DNA from: Alphaproteobacteria bacterium
Lineage (GTDB): Bacteria; Pseudomonadota; Alphaproteobacteria; Reyranellales; Reyranellaceae
NCBI GenBank assembly: GCA_017307275.1
Contig: JAFKFK010000015.1
Span: 91,061-155,060 of the forward strand
DNA: 64,000 nt
Direction: 5' to 3'
Shown piece by piece: positions 28,319 through 36,794 of this stretch. Made by a program: the position numbers and the translations under genes. The notes under the pieces were generated by a model that made no database searches, was not told where the DNA came from, and saw only the letters and a list, made by a program, of their open reading frames with translations. Each line of letters begins with the position of its first letter. Position 1 is the first letter of the stretch.

Positions 28319-28804
28319 ATGACTGAAGATTTCAGGGCCCGCGCCCGGCTGGTGCCCAAGGGCAACCGCTATGAGGATTTCGAGATTGGACGGGTGTTCA
28401 GCCACCATTGGGGGCGCACGATCACCGGGTCCGAGAGTACCCTCTTCTCGACGCTGACGCTTCACTTCAACCCGCACTACTACAATGCGGCCTATGCCAA
28501 GGCGCATGGCCATCCCGGCATCGTCGCCAATCCGCTGCTGGTTTTCACGACGGTGTTTGGCCTTACGGTCGAAGACCTGAGTGAAGGTGGCGGGCCGTTC
28601 CTCGGCGTCAACGAGCTCACCTATCACCAGCCCGTCTATCCGGACGATTCGCTTCGGGCCGAGTCGACCGTGCTCGACCGGCGCGTCTCGGACTCCCACA
28701 AAGGGTTCGGAATCGTCACCTGGCACACCAAGGGCTTCAACCAGCGCGAAGAACTCGTGATCGACTTCAAGCGCACCAATCTCGTCCGCCTCAGGAATCC
28801 GTAA
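28319..28804 (+). CDS. MaoC-family hydratase/dehydratase 1
   Basis: A 161-residue single hot-dog protein (RYEDFEIGRVFSHHWGRTIT, then LTLHFNPHYYNAAYAKAHGHPGIVANPLLVF). The usual D-x-N-P-x-H catalytic motif of R-specific enoyl-CoA hydratases is not conserved; the His and following HFNP remain. A similar HFN-type motif occurs in the second MaoC of this operon. It probably hydrates or dehydrates a CoA thioester of a branched dicarboxylate. It starts 17 bp after the PrpD gene. Confidence 0.88.
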   Translation: MTEDFRARARLVPKGNRYEDFEIGRVFSHHWGRTITGSESTLFSTLTLHFNPHYYNAAYAKAHGHPGIVANPLLVFTTVFGLTVEDLSEGGGPFLGVNELTYHQPVYPDDSLRAESTVLDRRVSDSHKGFGIVTWHTKGFNQREELVIDFKRTNLVRLRNP

Positions 28805-28806
28805 AG

Positions 28807-29967
28807 ATGCCTTTTCTTACTGAAGAACGCCGCATGATCCAGGAGCAGGCGCGCGAATTCACGCTGAACGAAGTCCTGCCCGTCGCCAACAAGCTCGACC
28901 CTGAAAAGGGCGAGATCCCGATGGATCTGCGCGAGAAGATGGCTGCGCTGGGCTACTTCGGCATCCTGATCCCCGAGCAGTATGGCGGCCTCGGGCTGGG
29001 CTGCTCGGAATACTGCCTCGTCACCGAGGAACTGTCGCGCGGCTGGATGAGCGTCGCTTCGATCATCGCACGCGGCAACCTGCTGATCGGCTCGCAGGAG
29101 ATGAGCGAAGAGCAGCGCAGCCGCTACCTCCCTCGCATGGCCAAGGGCGAATTTCTCGGCGCCTTTTCGATGTCCGAGCCAAACGCGGGTTCCGACATTT
29201 CCAACATCTCCTGCCGCGCCAAAAAGGACGGCGACAGCTATCTGATCAGCGGCAACAAGTACTGGTGCACGTTCGCCGATGGTGCGGACTTCATGATTAT
29301 CATCGCGCGCACGTCCGATGCTCCGCCGGGCAAGCGTCATCTCGGCCTTTCCATGTTCTTCGTCGAGAAGAAGCGTGGCGAGCTGCCGAAAGGATGCAGC
29401 GGCGCCCCCATTCCCAAGATCGGCTATTTTGGCTGGAAGACCTGGGAGCTGGCCTTCGACAATTTCCGTGTCGATGCCGCCGACCTGATCGGCAAGGAGG
29501 GCGAGGCTTTCTACTACGCCACCTCGGGCCTGGAGACTGCCCGCGCCCACACCGCGGCGCGCGCCATCGGACTGGCCCAGGGTGCGCTCGACGATTCGAT
29601 CCAGTACGCCAACGACCGCAAGCAGTTCGGTCACTCGATCTCGGACTTCCAGGCAATCCGCTTCAAGATCGCCGACATGGCGACCCAGATCGAAGCGGCC
29701 CGCCAGCTCATGTATTTCGTCTGCGAGCAGATCGACACCGGCCAGCGTTGCGACAAGGAAGCCTCGATGGTGAAGCTCTTCGCCTCCGAGATGGCCGAGC
29801 GCGTCACCAGCGAGGGTATCCAGATCCACGGCGGCGCGGGCTACACGACGCTGCACGCGGTCGAGCGTCATTGGCGCGATGCACGTCTGACCAAGATCTT
29901 CGAGGGCACCTCCGAGATCCAGAAGCGCATCATCTCCGACCGCCTGCTGGGCCGCGGGAGGAACTGA
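28807..29967 (+). CDS. Acyl-CoA dehydrogenase
   Basis: A 386-residue flavoprotein: EERRMIQEQAREFTLNEVLP start, AFSMSEPNAGSDISNISCRAKKDGD FAD-contact region, ETARAHTAARAIGLAQGALDDSIQYANDRKQFG, IQIHGGAGYT, and the C-terminal FEGTSEIQKRII containing the likely catalytic Glu. It oxidises an acyl-CoA to the enoyl-CoA and passes electrons to ETF. ATG lies 2 bp after the MaoC stop. In this operon methylsuccinyl-CoA to mesaconyl-CoA would fit, but glutaryl or other branched substrates are possible. Confidence 0.93.
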   Translation: MPFLTEERRMIQEQAREFTLNEVLPVANKLDPEKGEIPMDLREKMAALGYFGILIPEQYGGLGLGCSEYCLVTEELSRGWMSVASIIARGNLLIGSQEMSEEQRSRYLPRMAKGEFLGAFSMSEPNAGSDISNISCRAKKDGDSYLISGNKYWCTFADGADFMIIIARTSDAPPGKRHLGLSMFFVEKKRGELPKGCSGAPIPKIGYFGWKTWELAFDNFRVDAADLIGKEGEAFYYATSGLETARAHTAARAIGLAQGALDDSIQYANDRKQFGHSISDFQAIRFKIADMATQIEAARQLMYFVCEQIDTGQRCDKEASMVKLFASEMAERVTSEGIQIHGGAGYTTLHAVERHWRDARLTKIFEGTSEIQKRIISDRLLGRGRN

Positions 29968-30446
29968 TGAAAGTCTCCGCCCTCACCGGCAAGGCCAACT
30001 ACTTCGAGGACTTCACCGTCGGCGATGTGATGAAGCATGCGCGCGGCAAGACGGTGGAGCCGATGGAGCAGGTCTGGATCACCAATGTGACCATGAACAC
30101 CGCCGAAGCGCACTTCAACGAGCACCTGACCCAGTCGACGCCCTATAAGCAGCGTCTGGGATTCGGCGGTGTCACCATCTCCATGTGCATCGGCCTTGCT
30201 GCCGAGGACACGGCCGAGAACGCGCTGATGGAGCTCGGCATGGACAAGATCAGGCTCAAGGGCCCTCTTCACCATGGCGATACGCTCTACTGCTATACAG
30301 AGGTGCTGGAGAAGACCGACGCCAAGCAGGCCGACGCCGGCATCGTGCGCTTCAAGCACTACGGCGTGAACCAGGACGATAAGCACATCTTCGAGGGTGA
30401 GCGCACCGTGCTCATCAAGCGGCGCAGCCACTGGGGAGACAAGTGA
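29967..30446 (+). CDS. MaoC-family hydratase/dehydratase 2
   Basis: A 159-residue hot-dog protein (NYFEDFTVGDVMKHARGKTVEPMEQVWITNVTMNTAEAHFNEHLTQSTPYKQRLGFGGV region). The TMNTxxxHFN pattern resembles mesaconyl-CoA hydratase/beta-methylmalyl-CoA dehydratase proteins as I remember them. The start codon shares one base with the acyl-CoA dehydrogenase stop (TGATG), and GGGAGGA lies just before it, so translation is coupled. Two separate single-domain MaoC genes in one operon may act as a heterodimer or on successive intermediates. Confidence 0.88.
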   Translation: MKVSALTGKANYFEDFTVGDVMKHARGKTVEPMEQVWITNVTMNTAEAHFNEHLTQSTPYKQRLGFGGVTISMCIGLAAEDTAENALMELGMDKIRLKGPLHHGDTLYCYTEVLEKTDAKQADAGIVRFKHYGVNQDDKHIFEGERTVLIKRRSHWGDK

Positions 30447-31669
30447 GCGCCGAGGCACCGCTCGGTGCCCTCGATGGCGTCCGCATCATCGACCTCACGC
30501 AGATGCTGGCGGGTCCCTTCTGCACCATGCTGCTGGCCGACCAGGGCGCCGAAGTCGTCAAGGTCGAGCCGCTCGACGGCGATCACACGCGGATCATCGG
30601 CCCCTACCATGCAGATGATAAATTGAAAGCATTTGGCGGTTACTTCGCTTCGGTGAATCGGAACAAAAAGTCGATCGCCATCGACCTCAAAAAGCCGGAA
30701 GGCCGCGATCTCGTCATCCGCCTGTGCAAGGACGCCGATGCCGTCGTCGAGAATTCCCGAGCCGGTGTCATGGAACGCCTGGGCCTCTCCTACGAAACGC
30801 TGCGCGAGAGCAATCCCAAGCTGGTCTACGCCACCATCCGTGGGTTCGGCGACCGCCGCACCGGCGCCAGCCCCTATGCCGACTGGCCGGCCTACGATGT
30901 CGTCTCGCAGGCCTTCGGCGGCGTCATGGCCATCACCGGTCCCGACAAGAACACGCCCCTGAAAGTCGGCCCCGGCATTGGCGACCTGATGCCGGCCACC
31001 ATGTGCGCCGTTGGTCTGGTGAGCGCCATCTTCCGCGCCCACAAGACCGGCAAGGGTCAGTTCGTCGATGTCGGCATGGTCGATGCCATCCTCTCGATGT
31101 GCGAGCGCATCGTGCACCAGCATGCCTATACCGGCGGCGTGCCGGTGCCCGAAGGCAACCACCATCCCCTGCTCTGCCCCTTCGGCATGTTTCCTGCCAA
31201 AGACGGCTTCATCACCATTGCCGCTCATGCCGACGCCCACTGGCCGATCCTGTGCCGCCTCATTGGCCGGCCCGAACTCGGTACCGATCCCCGCCTGGCC
31301 ACGGTCCAGGACCGCCGTGCCAACCAGGACGAGATCATCGCGGCGGTTTCGGCGTTCACCAGCCAGCGCGCCAAGCAGGAGCTGCTGCAGCATTTCGGCG
31401 GCCAGGTTCCGTTCTCGCCGGTGAACGACGTGCGCGATGTCTTTGCCGACCCACACTTCGCTGCCCGCGATATGGTCGTCCGGGTTCCGCATCCCGGGCT
31501 CGACATCGAAACCGCAATCGCCGGGGTGGCCATCAAGATGACCGAAACCCCCGGCCGTGTGCGCCATCGCGCCCCCTTGCTGGGCGAGCATACGGACGAG
31601 TATCTGGGGTCGATCGGCTGCGGCACCGGCGATATCGCCCGCCTGCGCGCCGACAAGATCGTTGCCTGA
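30443..31669 (+). CDS. CaiB/BaiF (class III) CoA-transferase
   Basis: A 408-residue class III CoA transferase: IIDLTQMLAGPFCTMLLADQGAEVVKVE, SVNRNKKSIAIDLKKPEGRDLV, VVENSRAGVMERLGL and the catalytic D214 in VGMVDAILSMC. The start is GTG in a 4-bp GTGA overlap with the MaoC stop. It would move CoA between carboxylates, for example mesaconyl-C1 and C4-CoA, or activate itaconate from succinyl-CoA. Placed directly before a CitE-type lyase, it fits dicarboxylate activation. Confidence 0.92.
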   Translation: MSAEAPLGALDGVRIIDLTQMLAGPFCTMLLADQGAEVVKVEPLDGDHTRIIGPYHADDKLKAFGGYFASVNRNKKSIAIDLKKPEGRDLVIRLCKDADAVVENSRAGVMERLGLSYETLRESNPKLVYATIRGFGDRRTGASPYADWPAYDVVSQAFGGVMAITGPDKNTPLKVGPGIGDLMPATMCAVGLVSAIFRAHKTGKGQFVDVGMVDAILSMCERIVHQHAYTGGVPVPEGNHHPLLCPFGMFPAKDGFITIAAHADAHWPILCRLIGRPELGTDPRLATVQDRRANQDEIIAAVSAFTSQRAKQELLQHFGGQVPFSPVNDVRDVFADPHFAARDMVVRVPHPGLDIETAIAGVAIKMTETPGRVRHRAPLLGEHTDEYLGSIGCGTGDIARLRADKIVA

Positions 31670-31679
31670 GGAGAACAGA

Positions 31680-32597
31680 ATGACCGACCGCCAACCCCGC
31701 CGCGCCCGCCGCGTCCAGCTTTCGACGCCCGGCTCCAGCGAGAAGATGATCCAGAAGGCGTCGGAGTCGAAGGCCGATCATGTCTTTCTCGATCTCGAAG
31801 ATGCCGTGGCCCCCAGCCAGAAGCGCGATGCCCGCAAGAAGATCATCGCGGGCCTGAAGTCGCTCAATTGGACCGGCAAGACGCGCTGCGTGCGCATCAA
31901 CGACTTGACGACCGAATACGCCTTCGAGGACATCATCGAGGTGGTCGAGGGTGCCGGTGAGCATCTCGACACGATCATGATGACCAAGGTGCTGACGCCG
32001 GCCGACGTGCTGTTCGCTGACAAGCTGCTGCACCAGCTCGAGAAGAAGCTGAAGCTCAAGCGCCGCATCGGCCTCGAAGCCCTGATCGAGGAAGTCGAGG
32101 GCATGCAGAACGTCGACGCCATCGCAAAGTCGACGCCGCGCCTCGAATGCCTGGTGTTCGGCATGGGCGACTTCTCGGCCTCGATGGGCGTCACCAACAA
32201 GAACGTCGGCGAGACCGACGGTTATCCGGGCGACATCTGGCACTATGCCCGCTTCCGCCTGATCATGGCCTGCCGCGCCGCCGGTATCGACCCGGTCGAT
32301 GGCCCGTTCGCCGACTTCAAGAACCCCGATGCCTATCGCGAGGAGTGCCGCCGCTCGATGACCCTGGGCGCCGTCGGCAAGTGGGCGATCCACCCCTCGC
32401 AGATCGACATCGCCCTCGACGTCTACTCCCCCAAGGCCGAGGATATCGCGCGCGCGCGCAAGCTCGAGAAGGCCTATGCCGAAGCCGAAGCTCAGGGTCT
32501 CGGCGCCATCAACGTCGATGGCATTATGGTCGACGTGGCCTCGATCCGCATTCTGCGCAACACCATCCTGAACAAGGCCGACCTCTTCGGGATGTAA
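31680..32597 (+). CDS. HpcH/HpaI (CitE-like) CoA-ester lyase
   Basis: A 305-residue TIM-barrel lyase. VFLDLEDAVAP (metal Asp/Glu), RCVRIND, RIGLEALIEEVEGMQN and VFGMGDFSASMG are conserved with malyl-CoA, beta-methylmalyl-CoA and citramalyl-CoA lyases. It would split a 3-hydroxyacyl-CoA to acetyl-CoA or propionyl-CoA plus pyruvate or glyoxylate, using Mg2+. AGGAGA before ATG at 31680 gives the start. It is the last enzyme before the MFS transporter and is the carbon-carbon cleaving step of the operon. Confidence 0.92.
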   Translation: MTDRQPRRARRVQLSTPGSSEKMIQKASESKADHVFLDLEDAVAPSQKRDARKKIIAGLKSLNWTGKTRCVRINDLTTEYAFEDIIEVVEGAGEHLDTIMMTKVLTPADVLFADKLLHQLEKKLKLKRRIGLEALIEEVEGMQNVDAIAKSTPRLECLVFGMGDFSASMGVTNKNVGETDGYPGDIWHYARFRLIMACRAAGIDPVDGPFADFKNPDAYREECRRSMTLGAVGKWAIHPSQIDIALDVYSPKAEDIARARKLEKAYAEAEAQGLGAINVDGIMVDVASIRILRNTILNKADLFGM

Positions 32598-32606
32598 GTT
32601 CGCTCC

Positions 32607-33797
32607 ATGAAGCGCGCGATCATCCCCGTGGCCACGATGTTGGCCATTCAGGTGATGGTCTCGCTCTCCGTGCTATCGCTCAGCGTGATGATGCCGGCGG
32701 TCGCCAAGGATCTGGCGATCGATCCCAAGCTGGTCGGCATCTTCACCGCGATCATCTATGCAGTTGCCGCGACCATGGCCCTCGCGGCAGCCGGGCCGAT
32801 CCTTCGCTTCGGCTCGGTCCGCATCTGCCAGGCCGCCCTTCTGATGGCTGCACTCGGCCTTGCCTTCAATGCCTTGGCGCTCGTTGCCGCAACCGTGTTG
32901 GCGGTGGTCTGCATCGGCGTTGCCCAAGGCCCGCTCAATCCAGCCTCGGCCCATGTTCTGGCACAGCGGGTGCCCCGCGAATATTTCGGCACCGTCTTCT
33001 CGATCAAGCAGACCGGCGTGCCGATTGGCTTCGCCCTCGCCGGGCTGCTCTTCCCCCAACTGCTGGAGTGGGTCGGCTGGCGCGGTGCCAGCCTGGTGGC
33101 TGCCGGCGGCGCCATCCTGGCGGCACTGGCAATCGAGCCGCTACGCCGCGACCTCGATGTCGTCGTCGCAGCCAGCAAGCCGGTTGGCAGTATCTGGACC
33201 TCGATCCGCTTCGTGCTGAGCCACGACCAGCTCCGGGTGCTCGGCTGGTCGGCCTTCGTCTACGTGATCGCCCAGCACACCTTCACCTTCTATCTCGTCA
33301 CCTATCTCTATGAGCACTGCCGGCTCAGCATCGCCCAGGCGGGATTCCTGCTGTCGCTCTCGCAAATCATCGGCACTGGTGTGCGGCTCGTGAGCGGTGG
33401 TATCGGCGATCGACTGCCGCGCATGCAGCTTCTCGGCTGGACGGGCATCCTCATGACGGCCGGCTGCATCGCTACGGGACTGCTGGCCCCCGACTCTCCC
33501 TTCTGGCTCATCACCCTCGTGGTGGTCGCCTATGGCGGCGTGGTCATCAGTTGGAACGGCACATCGCAGGCCGAGTTCGCCCACCTCGCACCGCCCGGCG
33601 AAGCGGCGGCCGTCGCCTCGGTGCAGACTGCCCTCGCCTTTTCCGGAGCCGTCTTCGGGCCGCCTCTGTTCGCCCTGATCGCGTCGGTCGCAAGCTACCG
33701 CATGGCCTTCTTTGCGGTCGCGGCCTGTGTCTTCGCCGCGGCCGTCTGGCAGATCGCTGCCGCGCGGAAGGCTACGGCTCCTTCATCCCCGCAGTAG
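32607..33797 (+). CDS. MFS transporter
   Basis: A 396-residue protein with about twelve membrane segments (for example MVSLSVLSLSVMMPAVA, AIIYAVAATMALAAAGPIL, GWSAFVYVIAQHTFTFYLV) and an MFS loop DRLPRM between the halves. It starts 9 bp after the lyase gene and probably imports the carboxylate degraded by this operon. Its 3' end overlaps the convergent Bug gene by 26 bp. Confidence 0.88.
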   Translation: MKRAIIPVATMLAIQVMVSLSVLSLSVMMPAVAKDLAIDPKLVGIFTAIIYAVAATMALAAAGPILRFGSVRICQAALLMAALGLAFNALALVAATVLAVVCIGVAQGPLNPASAHVLAQRVPREYFGTVFSIKQTGVPIGFALAGLLFPQLLEWVGWRGASLVAAGGAILAALAIEPLRRDLDVVVAASKPVGSIWTSIRFVLSHDQLRVLGWSAFVYVIAQHTFTFYLVTYLYEHCRLSIAQAGFLLSLSQIIGTGVRLVSGGIGDRLPRMQLLGWTGILMTAGCIATGLLAPDSPFWLITLVVVAYGGVVISWNGTSQAEFAHLAPPGEAAAVASVQTALAFSGAVFGPPLFALIASVASYRMAFFAVAACVFAAAVWQIAAARKATAPSSPQ

Positions 33798-34722
33798 TCA
33801 CGATCTCTCCCCACTTCTTGGTCTCCGCAGCCTGGAAGGCCGCGAGATCTTCGGGTGAGCCCGTGAACGACGTGCCGTAGGTCGTCCTCACCAGGTTCTT
33901 GTAGGCCGTCGACTCCGTCGCTGTACGGACGAGCGCGTTCAGCTTGTCGACGATCGGCTTGGGCGTTCCCGCCGGCGCATAGAGTGCTGTCCAGGCGAAA
34001 ATCTCAAAGCCCGGTACGCCACTCGCCGCGACGGTCGGAAACTGCTCCAAACCGGGGATCTTCTCCTTACTGGTCACGGCGAGCCCGCGGGCGCGGCCGT
34101 CGAGTACGGGCGGAAGGCCGGCCGTGAAGTCCGAAAAGATCACATCGATGCGACCGCCCAACAGGTCGGCGACGGCTTGCGGCTGCGTCTTGTAAGGCAC
34201 ACCCAGCAAGTCGACTTTGGCCATGATCTTGAAGAGTTCGGCGCCGCCGCGGCTCGAACCGTTGCCGCTGCCGAAACTCAGCTTGCCGGGCTGCGCCTTG
34301 GCCAACGCAATCAATTCACCGATGGTCTTGGCCGGCAGGTCGTTGCGCACCATGACGATTTGCGGCCCTTGAGTGATACCGGCGACCGGCACGAAGCTCT
34401 TCACTGGATCGTAGGCCAGCGCCTTGTAGACATGCGGATTGATCGCCTGCGTAGTCTGGGTGGTGAAGAACAGCGTGTAGCCGTCAGGTGCCGCGGCGGC
34501 AGCGGCCTGCGCTGCGATCTGGCCCTCGGCACCCGGCTTGTTCTCGATCACCACCGACTGACCGGTCTGCGTGGCAATCTCCGCCCCGATCACGCGTGCC
34601 GCGACATCCGTCGCGGTGCCCGGCCCGAAGGCGGTGATGATCCGAATGGGCTTGTTCGGATAGTCCTGCGCGCTGGCTGGCAGCGCGATCACCAGCGCAA
34701 GAAGGAAGCTCAGGATTCTCAT
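33772..34722 (-). CDS. Bug-family (TctC) tripartite transporter binding protein
   Basis: A 316-residue exported protein: signal peptide MRILSFLLALVIALPASA, then YPNKPIRIITAFGPGTATDVAARVIG, QSVVIENKPGAEGQIAAQAAAAAAPDGYTL and GVPYKTQPQAVADLLGGRIDVIF, all typical of Bug proteins. They bind citrate, tricarballylate, aromatic acids or amides and often lack adjacent TctAB membrane genes, as here. It lies 15 bp downstream of the dienelactone hydrolase gene on the same strand, so the two may share a substrate pathway. Confidence 0.92.
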   Translation of the reverse strand: MRILSFLLALVIALPASAQDYPNKPIRIITAFGPGTATDVAARVIGAEIATQTGQSVVIENKPGAEGQIAAQAAAAAAPDGYTLFFTTQTTQAINPHVYKALAYDPVKSFVPVAGITQGPQIVMVRNDLPAKTIGELIALAKAQPGKLSFGSGNGSSRGGAELFKIMAKVDLLGVPYKTQPQAVADLLGGRIDVIFSDFTAGLPPVLDGRARGLAVTSKEKIPGLEQFPTVAASGVPGFEIFAWTALYAPAGTPKPIVDKLNALVRTATESTAYKNLVRTTYGTSFTGSPEDLAAFQAAETKKWGEIVTTAGMKEP

Positions 34723-34737
34723 CGTTCGCCCCTATGA

Positions 34738-35478
34738 CTAGCCGAGGTTTCGACGATAGAGCGCGATCAGGCGCTCCCAGTGTCGCTCTGCCGCCGACTT
34801 GTCGTAGCACCAGCGTTGAGGGAAGGCGAAGCCGTGATGGACCGTCGGATGGACCTCAAGTTCGCCCTTTGCCCCCGAAGCATCGAACAGTTTCTTCAGC
34901 TCCTTCACCATGTCAGGCGGCGCCAGGTCATCGTGCTCAGCGCAGGAAATGTAGAGCTCTCCCTTGGCCTTGCCCAAGGTGAGGTGCGGGCTTTCGGCGG
35001 CATCGCTGACCAGCCATGTGCCGTAGAAAGAGGCCGCTGCGGCGATACGGTCCGGATAGCGGGCGGCTGCAGCCAAGGCATAGGGCCCACTCATGCAATA
35101 GCCATGGGCTCCCACCGGCCCCTTCTTTGCTTCCTTCTGTTGATCGGCATAGGCGATCAGGGAAGCGACATCGTCCATCACTGGCGGGATCGTCATCTTG
35201 GTACGCACCGCCCGCATGCGCTGATGCTCGGCGCTACCGTGGGTCAGGACATCGGCGCCGTACTTCGTGTCCTTGCCGGCGCGGTAATAGAGATTGGGTA
35301 GCAGCACGTAGTAGCCGACCGTCGCCAGCCGCCGCGTCATGTCGTAGAGCTCCTCGCGGATGCCAGGTGCATCCATCAGAAGCAGGACCGGCGGATAAGG
35401 TCCGCCGCGTTCCGGGTGGCAGATGAACGTTTCGATGCCACCGTCCCGCGTTGGGATGTCCAGAACTTTCTCGATCAT
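34738..35478 (-). CDS. Dienelactone hydrolase family protein
   Basis: A 246-residue cytoplasmic alpha/beta hydrolase. The nucleophile is C128 in GYCMSG, with an Asp in AEHDDLAPP and a His in VHHGFAFPQR completing the triad, as in carboxymethylenebutenolidase. Its ligand may be a lactone from aromatic ring cleavage. AGGAGG lies about 11 bases before the ATG at 35478. It is divergent from the LivK-like gene across 81 bp and upstream of the Bug gene. Confidence 0.9.
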   Translation of the reverse strand: MIEKVLDIPTRDGGIETFICHPERGGPYPPVLLLMDAPGIREELYDMTRRLATVGYYVLLPNLYYRAGKDTKYGADVLTHGSAEHQRMRAVRTKMTIPPVMDDVASLIAYADQQKEAKKGPVGAHGYCMSGPYALAAAARYPDRIAAAASFYGTWLVSDAAESPHLTLGKAKGELYISCAEHDDLAPPDMVKELKKLFDASGAKGELEVHPTVHHGFAFPQRWCYDKSAAERHWERLIALYRRNLG

Positions 35479-35559
35479 TTATCGACGCTCCTCCTGCTTT
35501 CCGCGATGCGGCCACCTTGCTAGGCTTGTCCCAACAATAACGCTTCTTGGGGTGAAACG

Positions 35560-36777
35560 ATGAGACGAGCTTTGATTGGCACGGCCGCATTCTGCCTTGC
35601 GGCCTGGTCGCTGCCGGCTGTTGCCCAGCTTTCGGACAATACGGTGAAGGTCGGCGTCGCCACCGATCTGTCGAGCCTCTACGCCGACATCAACGGACCC
35701 GGGGCCGTGCTGGCGACACAGATGGCGATCGAGGATTTCGGCGGCACGGTGCTCGGTCAGAAGGTCGAGTTGGTGTCCGGCGACATCCAGAACAAGGCCG
35801 ACATCGCCGCCACCATGGCTGGACGCTGGTACGACAACGACAAGGTCGACATGATCCTGGGCGCCGGCGCCTCCTCTTCATCGATCGCCATAGCGCGCGT
35901 CGCCGGCGACAAGAAGCGTGTCTTCATTGCGCCGGATCCGGCCTCGTCCGATCTGACCGGCAAACTCTGCACCCCCTATTCGATCCACTGGGTCTACGAC
36001 ACGACGGCGCTGGCCAATGGCACTGGCTCGGCGGTCGTGAAAGCCGGCGGCAAGAGCTGGTTCTTCCTTACAGCCGACTATGCCTTCGGCTACGCCCTGG
36101 AACGCGACGTTTCCGCGGTCGTGAAGAAGGCCGGCGGTACGGTGCTGGGCAACGTCAAGCATCCAATCAACACCAACGACTTCTCGTCTTTCCTGCTGCA
36201 GGCGCAGAGCTCCAAGGCGCAAGTCATCGGCCTCGCCAACGCCGGCGGCGACACGATCAACGCGATCAAGCAGGCCGGCGAGTTCGGTATCGTCAAAGGC
36301 GGCCAGAAGCTTGCGGGCCTCCTGGTCTTCATCTCCGATGTCCATTCGCTCGGCCTCGAACGGGCGCAGGGGCTGAACCTGACCGAGGCCTTCTACTGGG
36401 ACCTCAACGACCGCACGCGCGATTTCTCCAAGCGCTTTGGCGCGCGCTTCAACGGCAAGATGCCGACCAGCGTGCAAGCCGGTTTCTATTCAGCCACGCT
36501 TGCCTATCTGAATGCCGTGAAGGCCGCCGGAACAGATGATCCCGACAAGGTCATGGCTGCCATGAAGTCTGCCAAGTGGGACGATCCGATCTTCGGTCCG
36601 AGCTACGTTCGCGCCGATGGCCGCAAGATGCACAGCATGTATCTCTTCGAGGTGAAGAAGCCCTCCGAGTCGAAGGGCCCGTGGGACTACTACAAGCTGC
36701 TCGCCACAATCCCTGGCGAGGACGCCTTCCGGCCCATGGAACAGGGTGAATGCCCGATGGTTGCCAAGAAGAACTAG
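35560..36777 (+). CDS. Orphan LivK-type ABC substrate-binding protein
   Basis: A 405-residue exported binding protein: signal peptide MRRALIGTAAFCLAAWSLPAVA, then KVGVATDLSSLYADINGPGAVLATQMAI-type start, VDMILGAGASSSSIAIARVA, KSWFFLTADYAFGYALERDV and PINTNDFSSFLLQAQSS. No permease or ATPase gene is adjacent. It is followed 17 bp later by an Asp-box beta-propeller gene. It may serve the liv-like importer at 11630-18488 or one elsewhere, or act as a sensor. GGGGTGAAACG precedes the ATG. Confidence 0.9.
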   Translation: MRRALIGTAAFCLAAWSLPAVAQLSDNTVKVGVATDLSSLYADINGPGAVLATQMAIEDFGGTVLGQKVELVSGDIQNKADIAATMAGRWYDNDKVDMILGAGASSSSIAIARVAGDKKRVFIAPDPASSDLTGKLCTPYSIHWVYDTTALANGTGSAVVKAGGKSWFFLTADYAFGYALERDVSAVVKKAGGTVLGNVKHPINTNDFSSFLLQAQSSKAQVIGLANAGGDTINAIKQAGEFGIVKGGQKLAGLLVFISDVHSLGLERAQGLNLTEAFYWDLNDRTRDFSKRFGARFNGKMPTSVQAGFYSATLAYLNAVKAAGTDDPDKVMAAMKSAKWDDPIFGPSYVRADGRKMHSMYLFEVKKPSESKGPWDYYKLLATIPGEDAFRPMEQGECPMVAKKN

Positions 36778-36794
36778 CCGAGGAGTACCTGCTC

